A stretch of DNA of 11,627 nt from an uncultured Oscillospiraceae bacterium (GCA_902462635.1 CABQCN010000009.1:1-11627); one strand, 5' to 3'; counted from the stretch's first letter, positions 1-7,038 are shown. Notes: generated from the letters alone by a model not told the origin. A program made the numbers and translations.

Positions 1-1385
1 TACAAGATGAGAACGGACAGAAAATGTCCAAATCCAAGGGCAATGCCGTCGATCCGTTCGATGCGCTCGAGACGTACGGCGCAGACGCGATCCGCTGGTA
101 TTTTTACGCGAACAGCGCGCCGTGGCTGCCGAATAAATTTTATGCCAAGGCGGTTCTGGAAGGGCAGCGGAAATTCCTCGGAACCTTATGGAATACCTAT
201 GCGTTTTACGTGCTGTATGCCAACATCGATGCATTTGATCCTACGAAACACCGTTTGGAATACGACAAGCTTTCCGTGATGGACAAATGGATCCTTTCCC
301 GCCTCAATACGGTTGTCAAAACGGTGGATGGCAATCTTGCGAATTATAAAATTACGGAAACCGCGAAAGTACTCCAGGATTTTGTGGACGAACTCAGCAA
401 CTGGTACGTCAGAAGGAGCAGGGAACGGTTCTGGGTCAAGGGAATGCCGCAGGACAAAATCAACGCCTATATGACGCTTTACACGGTCCTCGTCACGTTT
501 GTAAAAATTTCCGCACCCATGATCCCCTTCCTGTCGGACGATATTTACCGCAATCTCGTTTGCAGCGTCGACCGGGACGCGCCGGAAAGCGTGCATCTCT
601 GCGACTTCCCGGCTGCCAGCGAAACGCTCATCGACAGCAAGCTGGAAGACGAAATGGAGCTTGTACTGGAGATCGTCGTACTCGGCCGCGCCGCGCGGAA
701 TAACGCCAACCTGAAAAACAGGCAGCCGCTGCGGAAAATGTTTGTGAAAGCAAACGCCGGACTCGATGAATTTTATGCGGCGATCGCGGCCGAAGAACTC
801 AACGTCAAAGAGATCGCATTCACACAGGATGTAAGCGCGTTTACGTCCTACTCGTTTAAACCGCAGCTCAAGACGCTCGGTCCGAAATACGGAAAAGATC
901 TTGGCAAAATCCGCGCGATGCTTTCGGAGCTGGATGGCGCCGCCGCGATGCAGGAGCTGGAAAACAAAGGAACGCTGACGCTGGATCTTGGCGGAACGGA
1001 AGCCGTTCTGGAGAAGGAGGATCTTTTGATCGATACGGCGCAGCGGGAGGGCTTCGAGGCGGTGTCGGACCGCGGCGTTACGGTAGTGATCGAAACGACG
1101 CTGACGCCGGAGCTGATCGAGGAAGGATTCGTACGGGAACTCATCAGCAGAATTCAGACGATGCGGAAAGAGGCGGATTTCGAAGTTCTGGACCATATCG
1201 CCGTTTACCAATGCGGCAGCGCGGAAATCCGAAACTATATGACGCGCAACGAAGCGCAGATTTGCGCTGAAGTGCTTGCGGAAACGGTTTGCTACGAAGC
1301 GGAAAATCTTCCGGCGGACGCATACCGCAAAGACTGGAACATCAACGGTTTCGATACCGTTCTGGCCGTGAAAAGAATCGATTGA
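1..1385 (+). CDS. ileS: Isoleucyl-tRNA synthetase, C-terminal part (5' end outside window)
   Basis: Class Ia aminoacyl-tRNA synthetase that charges tRNA-Ile in the cytoplasm. The reading frame is open from base 3 and is cut by the window start; the first ATG (24) is not a start but the M of the KMSKS loop, read as GQKMSKSKGNAVDP. About 460 residues remain. After the loop comes the end of the Rossmann domain (DALETYGADAIRWYF), then the helical anticodon-binding domain (WILSRLNTVV, then ELSNWYVRRSRERFW), then the junction segment GRAARNNANLKNRQPL. The C-terminus ends in KDWNINGFDTVLAVKRID. It lacks the CxxC zinc-binding tail of E. coli-type IleRS, which fits the type 2 (eukaryotic-like) enzymes common in Clostridia. 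Type 2 enzymes as a family are poorly inhibited by mupirocin, but that is family knowledge and not visible here. Long opposite-strand frames inside it are shadows. Confidence 0.96.
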   Translation, partial: QDENGQKMSKSKGNAVDPFDALETYGADAIRWYFYANSAPWLPNKFYAKAVLEGQRKFLGTLWNTYAFYVLYANIDAFDPTKHRLEYDKLSVMDKWILSRLNTVVKTVDGNLANYKITETAKVLQDFVDELSNWYVRRSRERFWVKGMPQDKINAYMTLYTVLVTFVKISAPMIPFLSDDIYRNLVCSVDRDAPESVHLCDFPAASETLIDSKLEDEMELVLEIVVLGRAARNNANLKNRQPLRKMFVKANAGLDEFYAAIAAEELNVKEIAFTQDVSAFTSYSFKPQLKTLGPKYGKDLGKIRAMLSELDGAAAMQELENKGTLTLDLGGTEAVLEKEDLLIDTAQREGFEAVSDRGVTVVIETTLTPELIEEGFVRELISRIQTMRKEADFEVLDHIAVYQCGSAEIRNYMTRNEAQICAEVLAETVCYEAENLPADAYRKDWNINGFDTVLAVKRID

Positions 1386-1410
1386 ATTTATAGCTGCCGG
1401 AATACCTTAC

Positions 1411-1448
1411 GGCATACGACCCGGTAAGACGGGACCGTATGCCTTTTT
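1411..1448 (+). terminator. Intrinsic terminator of ileS
   Basis: Hairpin with arms GGCATACG (1411-1418) and CGTATGCC (1436-1443). An inner CCCG/CGGG pairing follows across a small bulge, with a GTAAGA loop, then TTTTT at 1444-1448. It lies 25 bases after the ileS stop. On the minus strand the same hairpin is not followed by a T run, so it is probably one-directional, although the ECF gene converges on it. Confidence 0.85.
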
Positions 1449-1459
1449 AAATGATATTT

Positions 1460-2011
1460 TCACTTCGCCGGCTGCGCGTTGGGTAAATATTTCGCTTTTT
1501 GCAGTGCAAGCACGATGAGGGGCACCAGTACGATATGGCATATGATTCCGGGGATGGCGTCGAGAAACGCGCCGCTGAGAAACAGTTCAAAAGAAAAATT
1601 CGTATTCGTCAGACCCATTAACGCAAACCGCGCAGCGCCCCACACGACTCTGCCGGCGAGCATGGATAAAATCAGGTTTATGTAGATGAATAAAGGTTTT
1701 TTGGGAAAAAGTTTATATAGCAGTCCCGTCATCAGACCGTATACCGCCATTTCGAACGCCATGAACAGGCAGCCGGGGAAGGGCGGCATCGTAAACAACA
1801 AAAAGCGCAGCGGCGCAGCGATCGCGCCGACTGCGAGTCCGTATGGCCACCCGCAGAGAAAGCCGCAGAGAAGCACCGGAATATGCATCGGCGATAATTT
1901 GCTCCCGATTTCCGGAATCTGGCCGGTCAGAAAGGGCAATACCAAGCAGAGCGACAGACATACCGCCGCGTAAATCAATTTCAACGTACCTGTAAGGTGG
2001 TTTTGTTTCAT
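1460..2011 (-). CDS. ECF transporter S component (vitamin uptake membrane protein)
   Basis: A 183-residue, almost wholly hydrophobic protein with about five to six membrane segments. It resembles the substrate-binding S subunits of energy-coupling-factor transporters of the ECF_trnsprt family (the group holding pantothenate, folate and riboflavin transporters). Such subunits bind a vitamin or precursor and dock on a shared EcfA-EcfA'-EcfT energising module, which is not in this window. Recognisable stretches are the first helix (IYAAVCLSLCLVLPFLTGQ), the loop PEIGSKLSPMHIPVLLCGF, and PLRFLLFTMPPFPG before an E-x-x-x-YG helix. The substrate cannot be assigned from sequence; pantothenate is one guess. 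The ATG at 2009-2011 is preceded on the minus strand by AGGAG at suitable spacing. It lies 121 bases downstream of the deacetylase gene on the same strand; I see no convincing promoter of its own, so partial co-transcription is likely. Confidence 0.85.
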   Translation of the reverse strand: MKQNHLTGTLKLIYAAVCLSLCLVLPFLTGQIPEIGSKLSPMHIPVLLCGFLCGWPYGLAVGAIAAPLRFLLFTMPPFPGCLFMAFEMAVYGLMTGLLYKLFPKKPLFIYINLILSMLAGRVVWGAARFALMGLTNTNFSFELFLSGAFLDAIPGIICHIVLVPLIVLALQKAKYLPNAQPAK

Positions 2012-2048
2012 AATGAACGCTCCTGTTCTAAAATTACTTTATGAAATA

Positions 2049-2066
2049 AAATACCTTCAGGTATTT
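2049..2066 (-). terminator. Possible weak terminator or attenuator between deacetylase and ECF gene
   Basis: A perfect 7-bp hairpin, AAATACC-TGAA-GGTATTT on the minus strand, followed by TATTTC. It stands between the deacetylase stop (2133) and the ECF start codon (2011). The stem is short and AT-rich, and the T tract is interrupted, so termination would be partial at best. Confidence 0.35.
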
Positions 2067-2132
2067 ATAGTCCGCTTCTGCGGGCCGGTTCGGATATTCA
2101 ATTCTACAAAAAACAGGAAGTGCTGTCAAGCG

Positions 2133-3248
2133 TTATGCAAAATATTGGTCGAGCGTCCGGAATTCATACCCTTGGGCGCGCGCGTAATCGATAATATCTC
2201 CGATGGCTTCTGCGTTATCTTGGGAAATCGCATGCAGCAAGATGACTTCGCCGGGATGCAGGTTCTTGGTGACGCGCTCAAACGCATATTCTTTCCCGCG
2301 CACGAGGTCTTCCGTATAATCGTCATATGCATAGGACCAAAAGATACTGTGATATCCGAGCGATGTAAGCAGTTCCATGGAGGAATCGCTGTATGCGCCC
2401 ATTGGATAGCGGAAATAGCGTGTGGAATAACCGAAATGGATGCGCAGGTAATTCTCGACACGCTGAAGCTCGGCGGCCATTCTCTTACGCGTGATTTTTG
2501 TAAAATCGGGATGCTTGTCCGAGTGGTTGCCGACGATATGGCCTTCTGCGATCATCCGGGCCGTCAGCTCGGGCGCCGATTTCAGGTAATCCATTGTGAC
2601 GAAAAACGCGGCGTGTACCTTTTTTTCCTTTAAAGCGTCGAGAATTTTGGCAGTCTGCCCGTTCTCATAGCCGCAGTCGAATGTAAGATAGATGATTTTA
2701 TCAGTTGTTTTCATATCCACGGTCAGCGCGCTCCAACCCATGTCCTCATAATGCTGCTGGAACCTTTTGGGCTGTGCGGGCGTATCTTTCCCGAACCAGT
2801 GACCGACGCGTTCGGTAGAGAGGCCGCGCGTATTTTCCGGATCGCGGACTTTAAAGCGGATCTGTTTAAGCGGCGTTCTGCCGTTGAACGTTTTCGGGTC
2901 GGTCGGATCCTCGAAATCGACGGGAAGCTCAATCGATTCGTCTGTGACCGGCTGCTGCGTGGGAAGAACTTCTATCGTCGGTTCCGGGGTTGGAGCCGGC
3001 GTTGGCGTTGGAGTCGGCGGCGGGGTTGGAGAAGGCGTAGCCGTTGTTTCCGGTGACGGGGTAACCGCCGGAGAGGCAGATGGCTTCCCCGTTACGGGAT
3101 TTTCTGCGGAATGTTTGGCAGGCGTGAAAAAGATCACTCTTCCGGAATCTTTGGATGGTTCTTTTTTACCGCAGCCCGCCATACAGAGAATTATCAAGAG
3201 AATTGCCAGGATAAAAAATTTAGTAAAATCATATTGTTGCCGTTTCAC
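2133..3248 (-). CDS. PdaA-like polysaccharide deacetylase lipoprotein
   Basis: A 371-residue exported de-N-acetylase of carbohydrate esterase family 4. The start is GTG (3246-3248), chosen because AAAGGGG lies 8-9 bases upstream and a lipoprotein signal follows: membrane helix FFILAILLIILC and lipobox MAGC with Cys26. Residues about 55-92 form a Pro/Thr-rich wall-spanning linker. The NodB-type catalytic domain covers about 183-371. Motif 1 is TFDCGYENG (Asp191 as presumed base; the usual second Asp is Cys192). The zinc pair lies in GNHSDKHPD (His242, His246), followed by RYPMGAYS (Arg280) and LLHAIS (His339). The closest recognisable relatives are PdaA/PdaB-type enzymes acting on peptidoglycan, with PdaA of Bacillus needed for muramic delta-lactam in the spore cortex. 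A sporulation role here is inference only; the lipid anchor and long linker would also suit a vegetative wall enzyme. Confidence 0.92.
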   Translation of the reverse strand: MKRQQYDFTKFFILAILLIILCMAGCGKKEPSKDSGRVIFFTPAKHSAENPVTGKPSASPAVTPSPETTATPSPTPPPTPTPTPAPTPEPTIEVLPTQQPVTDESIELPVDFEDPTDPKTFNGRTPLKQIRFKVRDPENTRGLSTERVGHWFGKDTPAQPKRFQQHYEDMGWSALTVDMKTTDKIIYLTFDCGYENGQTAKILDALKEKKVHAAFFVTMDYLKSAPELTARMIAEGHIVGNHSDKHPDFTKITRKRMAAELQRVENYLRIHFGYSTRYFRYPMGAYSDSSMELLTSLGYHSIFWSYAYDDYTEDLVRGKEYAFERVTKNLHPGEVILLHAISQDNAEAIGDIIDYARAQGYEFRTLDQYFA

Positions 3249-3294
3249 AGAACATTCCCCTTTGTCTTTTGCAGCGTATCATATAAGCAGTTTC

Positions 3295-3323
3295 ATTTTA
3301 GCATAACAATACTGCATTATCAA
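3295..3323 (-). promoter_or_regulatory. Sigma-A-type promoter of the deacetylase gene
   Basis: On the minus strand a -35 box TTGATA (3318-3323) and a -10 box TAAAAT (3295-3300) are separated by exactly 17 bases. The start point is expected near 3288, giving a leader of about 40 bases that includes the AAAGGGG ribosome binding site. It points away from the SPFH operon promoter about 100 bases to the right, so this is a divergent control region. Confidence 0.75.
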
Positions 3324-3423
3324 ATGAAATATTTTGAAAAAGTTAAAAATAGCATTTATAAATTGTACCTTTTCCGATATTTTGCAGAATTTATGCATAG
3401 AATAGATGGGGATAAAATAAAAG

Positions 3424-3452
3424 TTGGCATAAAAATCATTTGCCGATATAAT
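3424..3452 (+). promoter_or_regulatory. Sigma-A-type promoter of the SPFH/zinc-ribbon/TPM operon
   Basis: A -35 box TTGGCA (3424-3429) and a perfect -10 box TATAAT (3447-3452) are separated by 17 bases. The transcription start should fall near 3459-3460, inside the palindrome at 3458-3483. The leader to the ATG at 3509 is about 50 bases. The Bacillus ydj operon is transcribed by sigma-W; here the visible promoter is of the housekeeping type. Confidence 0.8.
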
Positions 3453-3457
3453 GATAT

Positions 3458-3483
3458 TCATCCGGTTGCATGCAACCGGATGA
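3458..3483. promoter_or_regulatory. Perfect 26-bp palindrome over the operon start point (candidate operator)
   Basis: Half-site TCATCCGGTTGCA (3458-3470) is followed directly, with no spacer, by its exact reverse complement (3471-3483). It begins 6 bases after the -10 box and ends 25 bases before the ATG. The position suits a repressor dimer blocking transcription start. Alternatively, the transcript would carry a hairpin at its extreme 5' end. I do not recognise the half-site as that of a known regulator. Confidence 0.7.
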
Positions 3484-3508
3484 TACGGATTTGAAAGGAG
3501 TAATTTAT

Positions 3509-4816
3509 ATGGGACTGATAAAAGCCGGTATTGGAGCGCTGGGAGGCACGCTCGCCGATCAATGGAAGGAGTTCTTCTATTGCGACGCGCTGGAATCCGA
3601 TATTTTGATGATAAAAGGACAGAAGCGTACCTCGGGCCGCTCTTCCAATACGAAGGGCGAGAGCAATATTATTTCAAACGGATCCGGGATCGCGGTTGCC
3701 GACGGACAGTGTATGATCATTGTGGAGCAGGGAAAAATTGTGGAGGTCTGCGCGGAGCCGGGGGAGTTTACTTACGATAATTCCACGGAACCGAGTATTT
3801 TCTCGGGGTCTCTTGGAAAAAGCATCAAAGAAACGTTTCAAACGATCGGAAAGCGTTTTACCTACGGCGGAGATACCGGGAAGGACCAACGCGTTTACTA
3901 TTTCAACACGAAAGAAATATTGGATAATAAATTCGGTACGCGCGAGCCGGTGCCCTTCCGCGTGGTCGATAAAAATATCGGACTCGACATCGATATCTCG
4001 ATCCGCTGCAACGGCGTATTTTCTTATAAAATCGTAAATCCGCTTGTATTTTACACAAATGTGTGCGGCAATGTGGCGGAAGAGTATCGGCGCGATGCCC
4101 TGGATACGATGCTGAAGCCGGAGCTTATGACGCATCTCGGACCCGCGTTTGCGAAAATTTCCGCGATGGGGATCCGCTACAGCGCGCTTCCGGGACACAA
4201 CATGGAAATCCGCGACGCGCTGAAGTCCGAACTTACGGAGGAATGGTTCAACCGTCGCGGAATCGAAGTGGTCAATGTGGCGATCAATTCCGCGACGGCT
4301 TCCGATGAAGATGAAGATATGATCAAACAGCTCCAGAGAACGGCTGTGATGCGTGATCCTACGATGGCGGCCGCGACGATCACCGGCGCGCAGAGCGATG
4401 CCATGCGCGCGGCTGCGGCGAATGAAAACGGCGCGATGATGGGCTTTATGGGCCTCGGCATGGCGCAGCAGGCCGGCGGCGTCAACGCACAGAATCTTTA
4501 TGCAATGGGACGGCAGCCGGCGGCGCAGCAAACTGCCGATGCGGCGGCGCAGAATCTTTGGATGTGTTCCTGCGGAACGCAGAACAGCGGGAAATTCTGT
4601 GAAAACTGCGGCAAGCCGAAGAAGGGCGAGGCGTGGAGCTGCTCCTGCGGCGCGCAGAATACGGGAAATTTCTGCGCGGAATGCGGCAAGCCGAAACCGG
4701 AGAATCCTGCGTTCTGCCGGTGCGGCAAATGCGGATGGACTCCTGCGGATCCGGCGCATCCACCGAAATTCTGTCCGGAGTGCGGCGAACCTTTTCAGGG
4801 AAATGATCAGAAATAA
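3509..4816 (+). CDS. SPFH-domain protein with three C-terminal zinc ribbons (YdjI-like)
   Basis: A 435-residue protein. The ATG at 3509 is chosen because AAAGGAG (3494-3500) stands 8 bases before it; the in-frame ATG at 3468-3470 region lies inside the palindrome and has no ribosome binding site. Residues about 20-285 are an SPFH/band-7-like domain of the YdjI ('virion core protein') type, with SDILMIKGQKR, FNTKEILDNKFGTREPVPF and GIEVVNVAINSAT recognisable. Residues 285-350 are Ala/Gly/Met/Gln-rich and flexible. Three cysteine clusters follow: C353-x-C355 with C364-x2-C367, C378-x-C380 with C389-x2-C392, and C403-x-C405-x2-C408 with C422-x2-C425. No signal peptide or membrane helix is seen. 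In Bacillus subtilis YdjI is part of a membrane-associated complex with YdjG and YdjH linked to PspA. The same partners follow here, so a membrane-stress scaffold role is a reasonable inference. Confidence 0.88.
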   Translation: MGLIKAGIGALGGTLADQWKEFFYCDALESDILMIKGQKRTSGRSSNTKGESNIISNGSGIAVADGQCMIIVEQGKIVEVCAEPGEFTYDNSTEPSIFSGSLGKSIKETFQTIGKRFTYGGDTGKDQRVYYFNTKEILDNKFGTREPVPFRVVDKNIGLDIDISIRCNGVFSYKIVNPLVFYTNVCGNVAEEYRRDALDTMLKPELMTHLGPAFAKISAMGIRYSALPGHNMEIRDALKSELTEEWFNRRGIEVVNVAINSATASDEDEDMIKQLQRTAVMRDPTMAAATITGAQSDAMRAAAANENGAMMGFMGLGMAQQAGGVNAQNLYAMGRQPAAQQTADAAAQNLWMCSCGTQNSGKFCENCGKPKKGEAWSCSCGAQNTGNFCAECGKPKPENPAFCRCGKCGWTPADPAHPPKFCPECGEPFQGNDQK

Positions 4817-4836
4817 TCTTCGGAGGGATTTCCGGA

Positions 4837-5916
4837 ATGTCAGAAACGATGCAATACAAGTGCCCGAGCTGCGGCGGTGAGATTGTATTTGACAGTACCT
4901 CTCAGAAAATGAAATGTCCTTACTGCGACAATACATTTGATGTGGAGACATTGCGCGAATACGGCGAGGAGATCAACCGGACGCCCGAGGACAAAATGGA
5001 GTGGGAGCAGGCCCGGGGCGCCGCATGGAGCGACGAGGAACAGCAGAATATCGTATCTTACACCTGTTCTTCCTGCGGCGGCGAGATTATCGGCGATAAA
5101 AGCACCGCTGCCGCGAGCTGCCCTTATTGCGGCAATCCAGTTGTGATGAAGGCGCAGTTCGGGGGCGATCTGCGCCCGGATTGGGTAATTCCGTTCAAAT
5201 TGGATAAAAATGCGGCCAAAGCGGCCCTGCGCCGCCATTTGCAAGGGAAGCGCCTGCTTCCGAAGCTGTTTCGGGATCAAAACCGGCTCGAGGAAATCAA
5301 AGGGATTTACGTCCCGTTCTGGCTGTTTGACTGCGATACGGATGCGAGCATCCGGTACCGCGCGACCAGGACGCGTTTCTGGAGCGACCGCAATTATAAT
5401 TATGTGGAAACATCGCACTTCCTGCTCGTAAGGGAGGGAACGGTGGATTTTACATGCGTTCCGGTGGACGGTTCCAGTAAAATGCCGGATACTCTGATGG
5501 AGGCGATCGAACCGTATGATTACGGGGAGGCGGTAGACTTCCGGACGGCTTATCTGTCCGGATTTTTCGCCGAGCGGTATGACGTCGGTTCCGAGGACAG
5601 TATCGGCAGGGTCAATGACCGGATTCGGAACAGTACGGTGGAATTGTTCCGCGATACGACGGGAGGCTATGTAACGTGCGTGCCGCAGAACACGAGCATC
5701 CGTTTTTCAAATGGTAAAATTCGGTACGCGCTGCTTCCGGTATGGATCCTGAATACGAAATATAACGGGAAAACATATACGTTTGCGATGAACGGCCAAA
5801 CGGGCAGGTTTATCGGGGACCTGCCTTTGGACAAAGGCGCTTTCTGGAGATGGTTCCTGGGCGTTGCCGCCGGCGTGGGCGCGGCAGCGATGCTGCTGTT
5901 GTGTCTGTTCTTGTAG
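4837..5916 (+). CDS. Double zinc-ribbon protein with C-terminal membrane anchor (YdjG-like)
   Basis: A 359-residue protein starting 20 bases after the SPFH gene, with GGAGGG (4822-4827) 9 bases before its ATG. Two TFIIB-like zinc ribbons open it: C9-x2-C12 with C27-x2-C30 and C77-x2-C80 with C95-x2-C98. A beta-rich conserved body follows (about 110-335), with IKGIYVPFWLFD, YALLPVWILNTKYNGKTY and FAMNGQTGRFIGDLPL, all typical of this family. It ends in a single hydrophobic helix (about 340-359, GVAAGVGAAAMLLLCLFL) with almost nothing after it, so it looks tail-anchored with the body in the cytoplasm. In Bacillus subtilis the homologue YdjG works with YdjH at the membrane and is linked to PspA recruitment. 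The next gene begins 13 bases after this stop, and its ribosome binding site overlaps this TAG. Confidence 0.88.
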   Translation: MSETMQYKCPSCGGEIVFDSTSQKMKCPYCDNTFDVETLREYGEEINRTPEDKMEWEQARGAAWSDEEQQNIVSYTCSSCGGEIIGDKSTAAASCPYCGNPVVMKAQFGGDLRPDWVIPFKLDKNAAKAALRRHLQGKRLLPKLFRDQNRLEEIKGIYVPFWLFDCDTDASIRYRATRTRFWSDRNYNYVETSHFLLVREGTVDFTCVPVDGSSKMPDTLMEAIEPYDYGEAVDFRTAYLSGFFAERYDVGSEDSIGRVNDRIRNSTVELFRDTTGGYVTCVPQNTSIRFSNGKIRYALLPVWILNTKYNGKTYTFAMNGQTGRFIGDLPLDKGAFWRWFLGVAAGVGAAAMLLLCLFL

Positions 5917-5929
5917 GAGGAGGGCGGAA

Positions 5930-6760
5930 ATGCGTAAGAAATTATTTTGTATTTTACTCAGTGTTTTATGCCTTCTTTCCCTGCCGCTTTTTTCTGTGGG
6001 CGCGGCGGATGGGCGTACGCCGGATAAAGTCGTCGACCGTGCCGGGCTGCTTACGGATGCGGAGGAAGCAGACCTGCGCACCCGCATGGCGGAAGTGATC
6101 GGCCGGTACGCATGCGACATTGTGATTTTAACGGTGGAGACGACGAACGGATTATCCGCGCAAGCGTACGCGGATGATTATTTTGATTTCAACGGGTACG
6201 GAATCGGCCATACGCGGGACGGCGTTTTACTGCTGCTCTCCATGGAGGAACGGGACCGTCATATCGGTACGAGTGGCAGCGCGAAAAGTATTTTTACCGA
6301 ATACGGCCTCGATTATCTGGAAGAACGTCTTGTGCCGCTGCTGCGTTCCGGAGATTATAAAGGCGCTTTTGACAAATTTGTTTCTCTGTGCGAGGAGTTC
6401 ATCCGCGAGGCGGCGGCGGGCGCGCCATACGATACGAATCATAAAATCAAAGAGGCCAAGACGATATCCGATTATGCGCTGTATGCGGGGATTTCAATTC
6501 TCATCGGCGCGGTGGTTGCTTTTCTTGTGACGTCTTCCATGAAAAGCAAGCTTAAGACGAATCTTCCCCAGCATTCCGCACATGCGTATATCAGGGACGG
6601 CGGCGTCCGGCTTACAAATGAGAAGGATCTTTATCTCTACAGCACGGTGTCGAGGACTGCAAAACCGAAAGATACCGGAAGCGGCGGCGGGGGCGGCGGC
6701 AGCAGAACGCACACAAGCTCGAGCGGGAGATCGCACGGCGGGCGCAGCGGAAAATTTTGA
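5930..6760 (+). CDS. TPM-domain membrane protein with Gly/Ser-rich tail (YdjH-like)
   Basis: A 276-residue protein. The ATG at 5930 is chosen over an in-frame upstream ATG at 5864. The later start gives a proper signal peptide (MRKKLFCILLSVLCLL, cleavage near VGA-A at about residue 25) and has an overlapping AGGAGGAGGG (5915-5925) in front; the earlier one would add a Cys/Arg-rich stretch translated from the preceding gene. Residues about 30-160 are a TPM domain (DKVVDRAGLLTDAEEADLR, DIVILTVETTNG, YFDFNGYGIG, DGVLLLLSMEERD), predicted to lie outside the membrane. One transmembrane helix spans about 183-203. The cytoplasmic tail ends in SGGGGGGSRTHTSSSGRSHG and a final GKF, a hallmark of this family. 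It is the last gene of the three-gene operon. No hairpin terminator follows, so read-through into the tRNA genes is possible. Confidence 0.88.
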   Translation: MRKKLFCILLSVLCLLSLPLFSVGAADGRTPDKVVDRAGLLTDAEEADLRTRMAEVIGRYACDIVILTVETTNGLSAQAYADDYFDFNGYGIGHTRDGVLLLLSMEERDRHIGTSGSAKSIFTEYGLDYLEERLVPLLRSGDYKGAFDKFVSLCEEFIREAAAGAPYDTNHKIKEAKTISDYALYAGISILIGAVVAFLVTSSMKSKLKTNLPQHSAHAYIRDGGVRLTNEKDLYLYSTVSRTAKPKDTGSGGGGGGSRTHTSSSGRSHGGRSGKF

Positions 6761-6798
6761 AAATGTGTATTTTACGGGAAAAGGGCATAAAATATGTG

Positions 6799-6827
6799 TT
6801 GACAACATTTTTATGCGTGTGTATAAT
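6799..6827 (+). promoter_or_regulatory. Perfect-consensus promoter of the tRNA pair
   Basis: TTGACA (6799-6804), a 17-base spacer, and TATAAT (6822-6827): both boxes match the sigma-A consensus exactly, as expected for a stable-RNA promoter. The start should be near 6834, about 45 bases before the first tRNA. The -35 box lies at the centre of an imperfect inverted repeat (6785-6816). Confidence 0.88.
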
Positions 6828-6878
6828 AGCAGGGTCGGATTTTGGTTAACCTGTAAATAACTTTGTAATCCGGCGCAA

Positions 6879-6952
6879 GCGGGTGTAGTTCAATGGCAGA
6901 ACATCAGCCTTCCAAGCTGATTGTGAGGGTTCGATTCCCTTCACCCGCTCCA
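6879..6952 (+). tRNA. tRNA-Gly (anticodon UCC)
   Basis: A complete 74-base tRNA including an encoded CCA. Acceptor arms GCGGGTG and CACCCGC pair, with discriminator T at 6949 and CCA at 6950-6952. The anticodon loop CTTCCAA holds TCC at 6911-6913, flanked by the TCAGC/GCTGA stem. The T loop is GGTTCGATTCC-like. It reads GGA/GGG glycine codons. Confidence 0.97.
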
Positions 6953-6955
6953 TTT

Positions 6956-7032
<77 letters not shown>

Positions 7033-7038
7033 CATGAG

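Noticed and set aside
186..1211. 341-codon open frame on the minus strand inside ileS
   Set aside because: It lies opposite a clearly recognisable synthetase, has no ribosome binding site and its translation is Arg/Phe/His-rich shadow sequence.
2900..3110. Short-period GT/GGN repeats on the plus strand giving a Gly/Val-rich frame
   Set aside because: This is the antisense of the Pro/Thr-rich linker of the deacetylase lipoprotein, not a separate repeat or gene.
3470..3508. Upstream in-frame start for the SPFH gene
   Set aside because: That ATG sits inside the palindrome without a ribosome binding site; the ATG at 3509 has AAAGGAG at ideal distance and begins the conserved sequence.
3674..4951. 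425-codon open frame on the minus strand across the SPFH gene
   Set aside because: It is the antisense of a well-supported gene, Arg-rich, crosses two real genes and has no start context.
5864..5929. Upstream in-frame start for the TPM-domain gene
   Set aside because: It would overlap the preceding gene and add a Cys/Arg-rich stretch before a perfect signal peptide; the strong AGGAGG lies in front of 5930.
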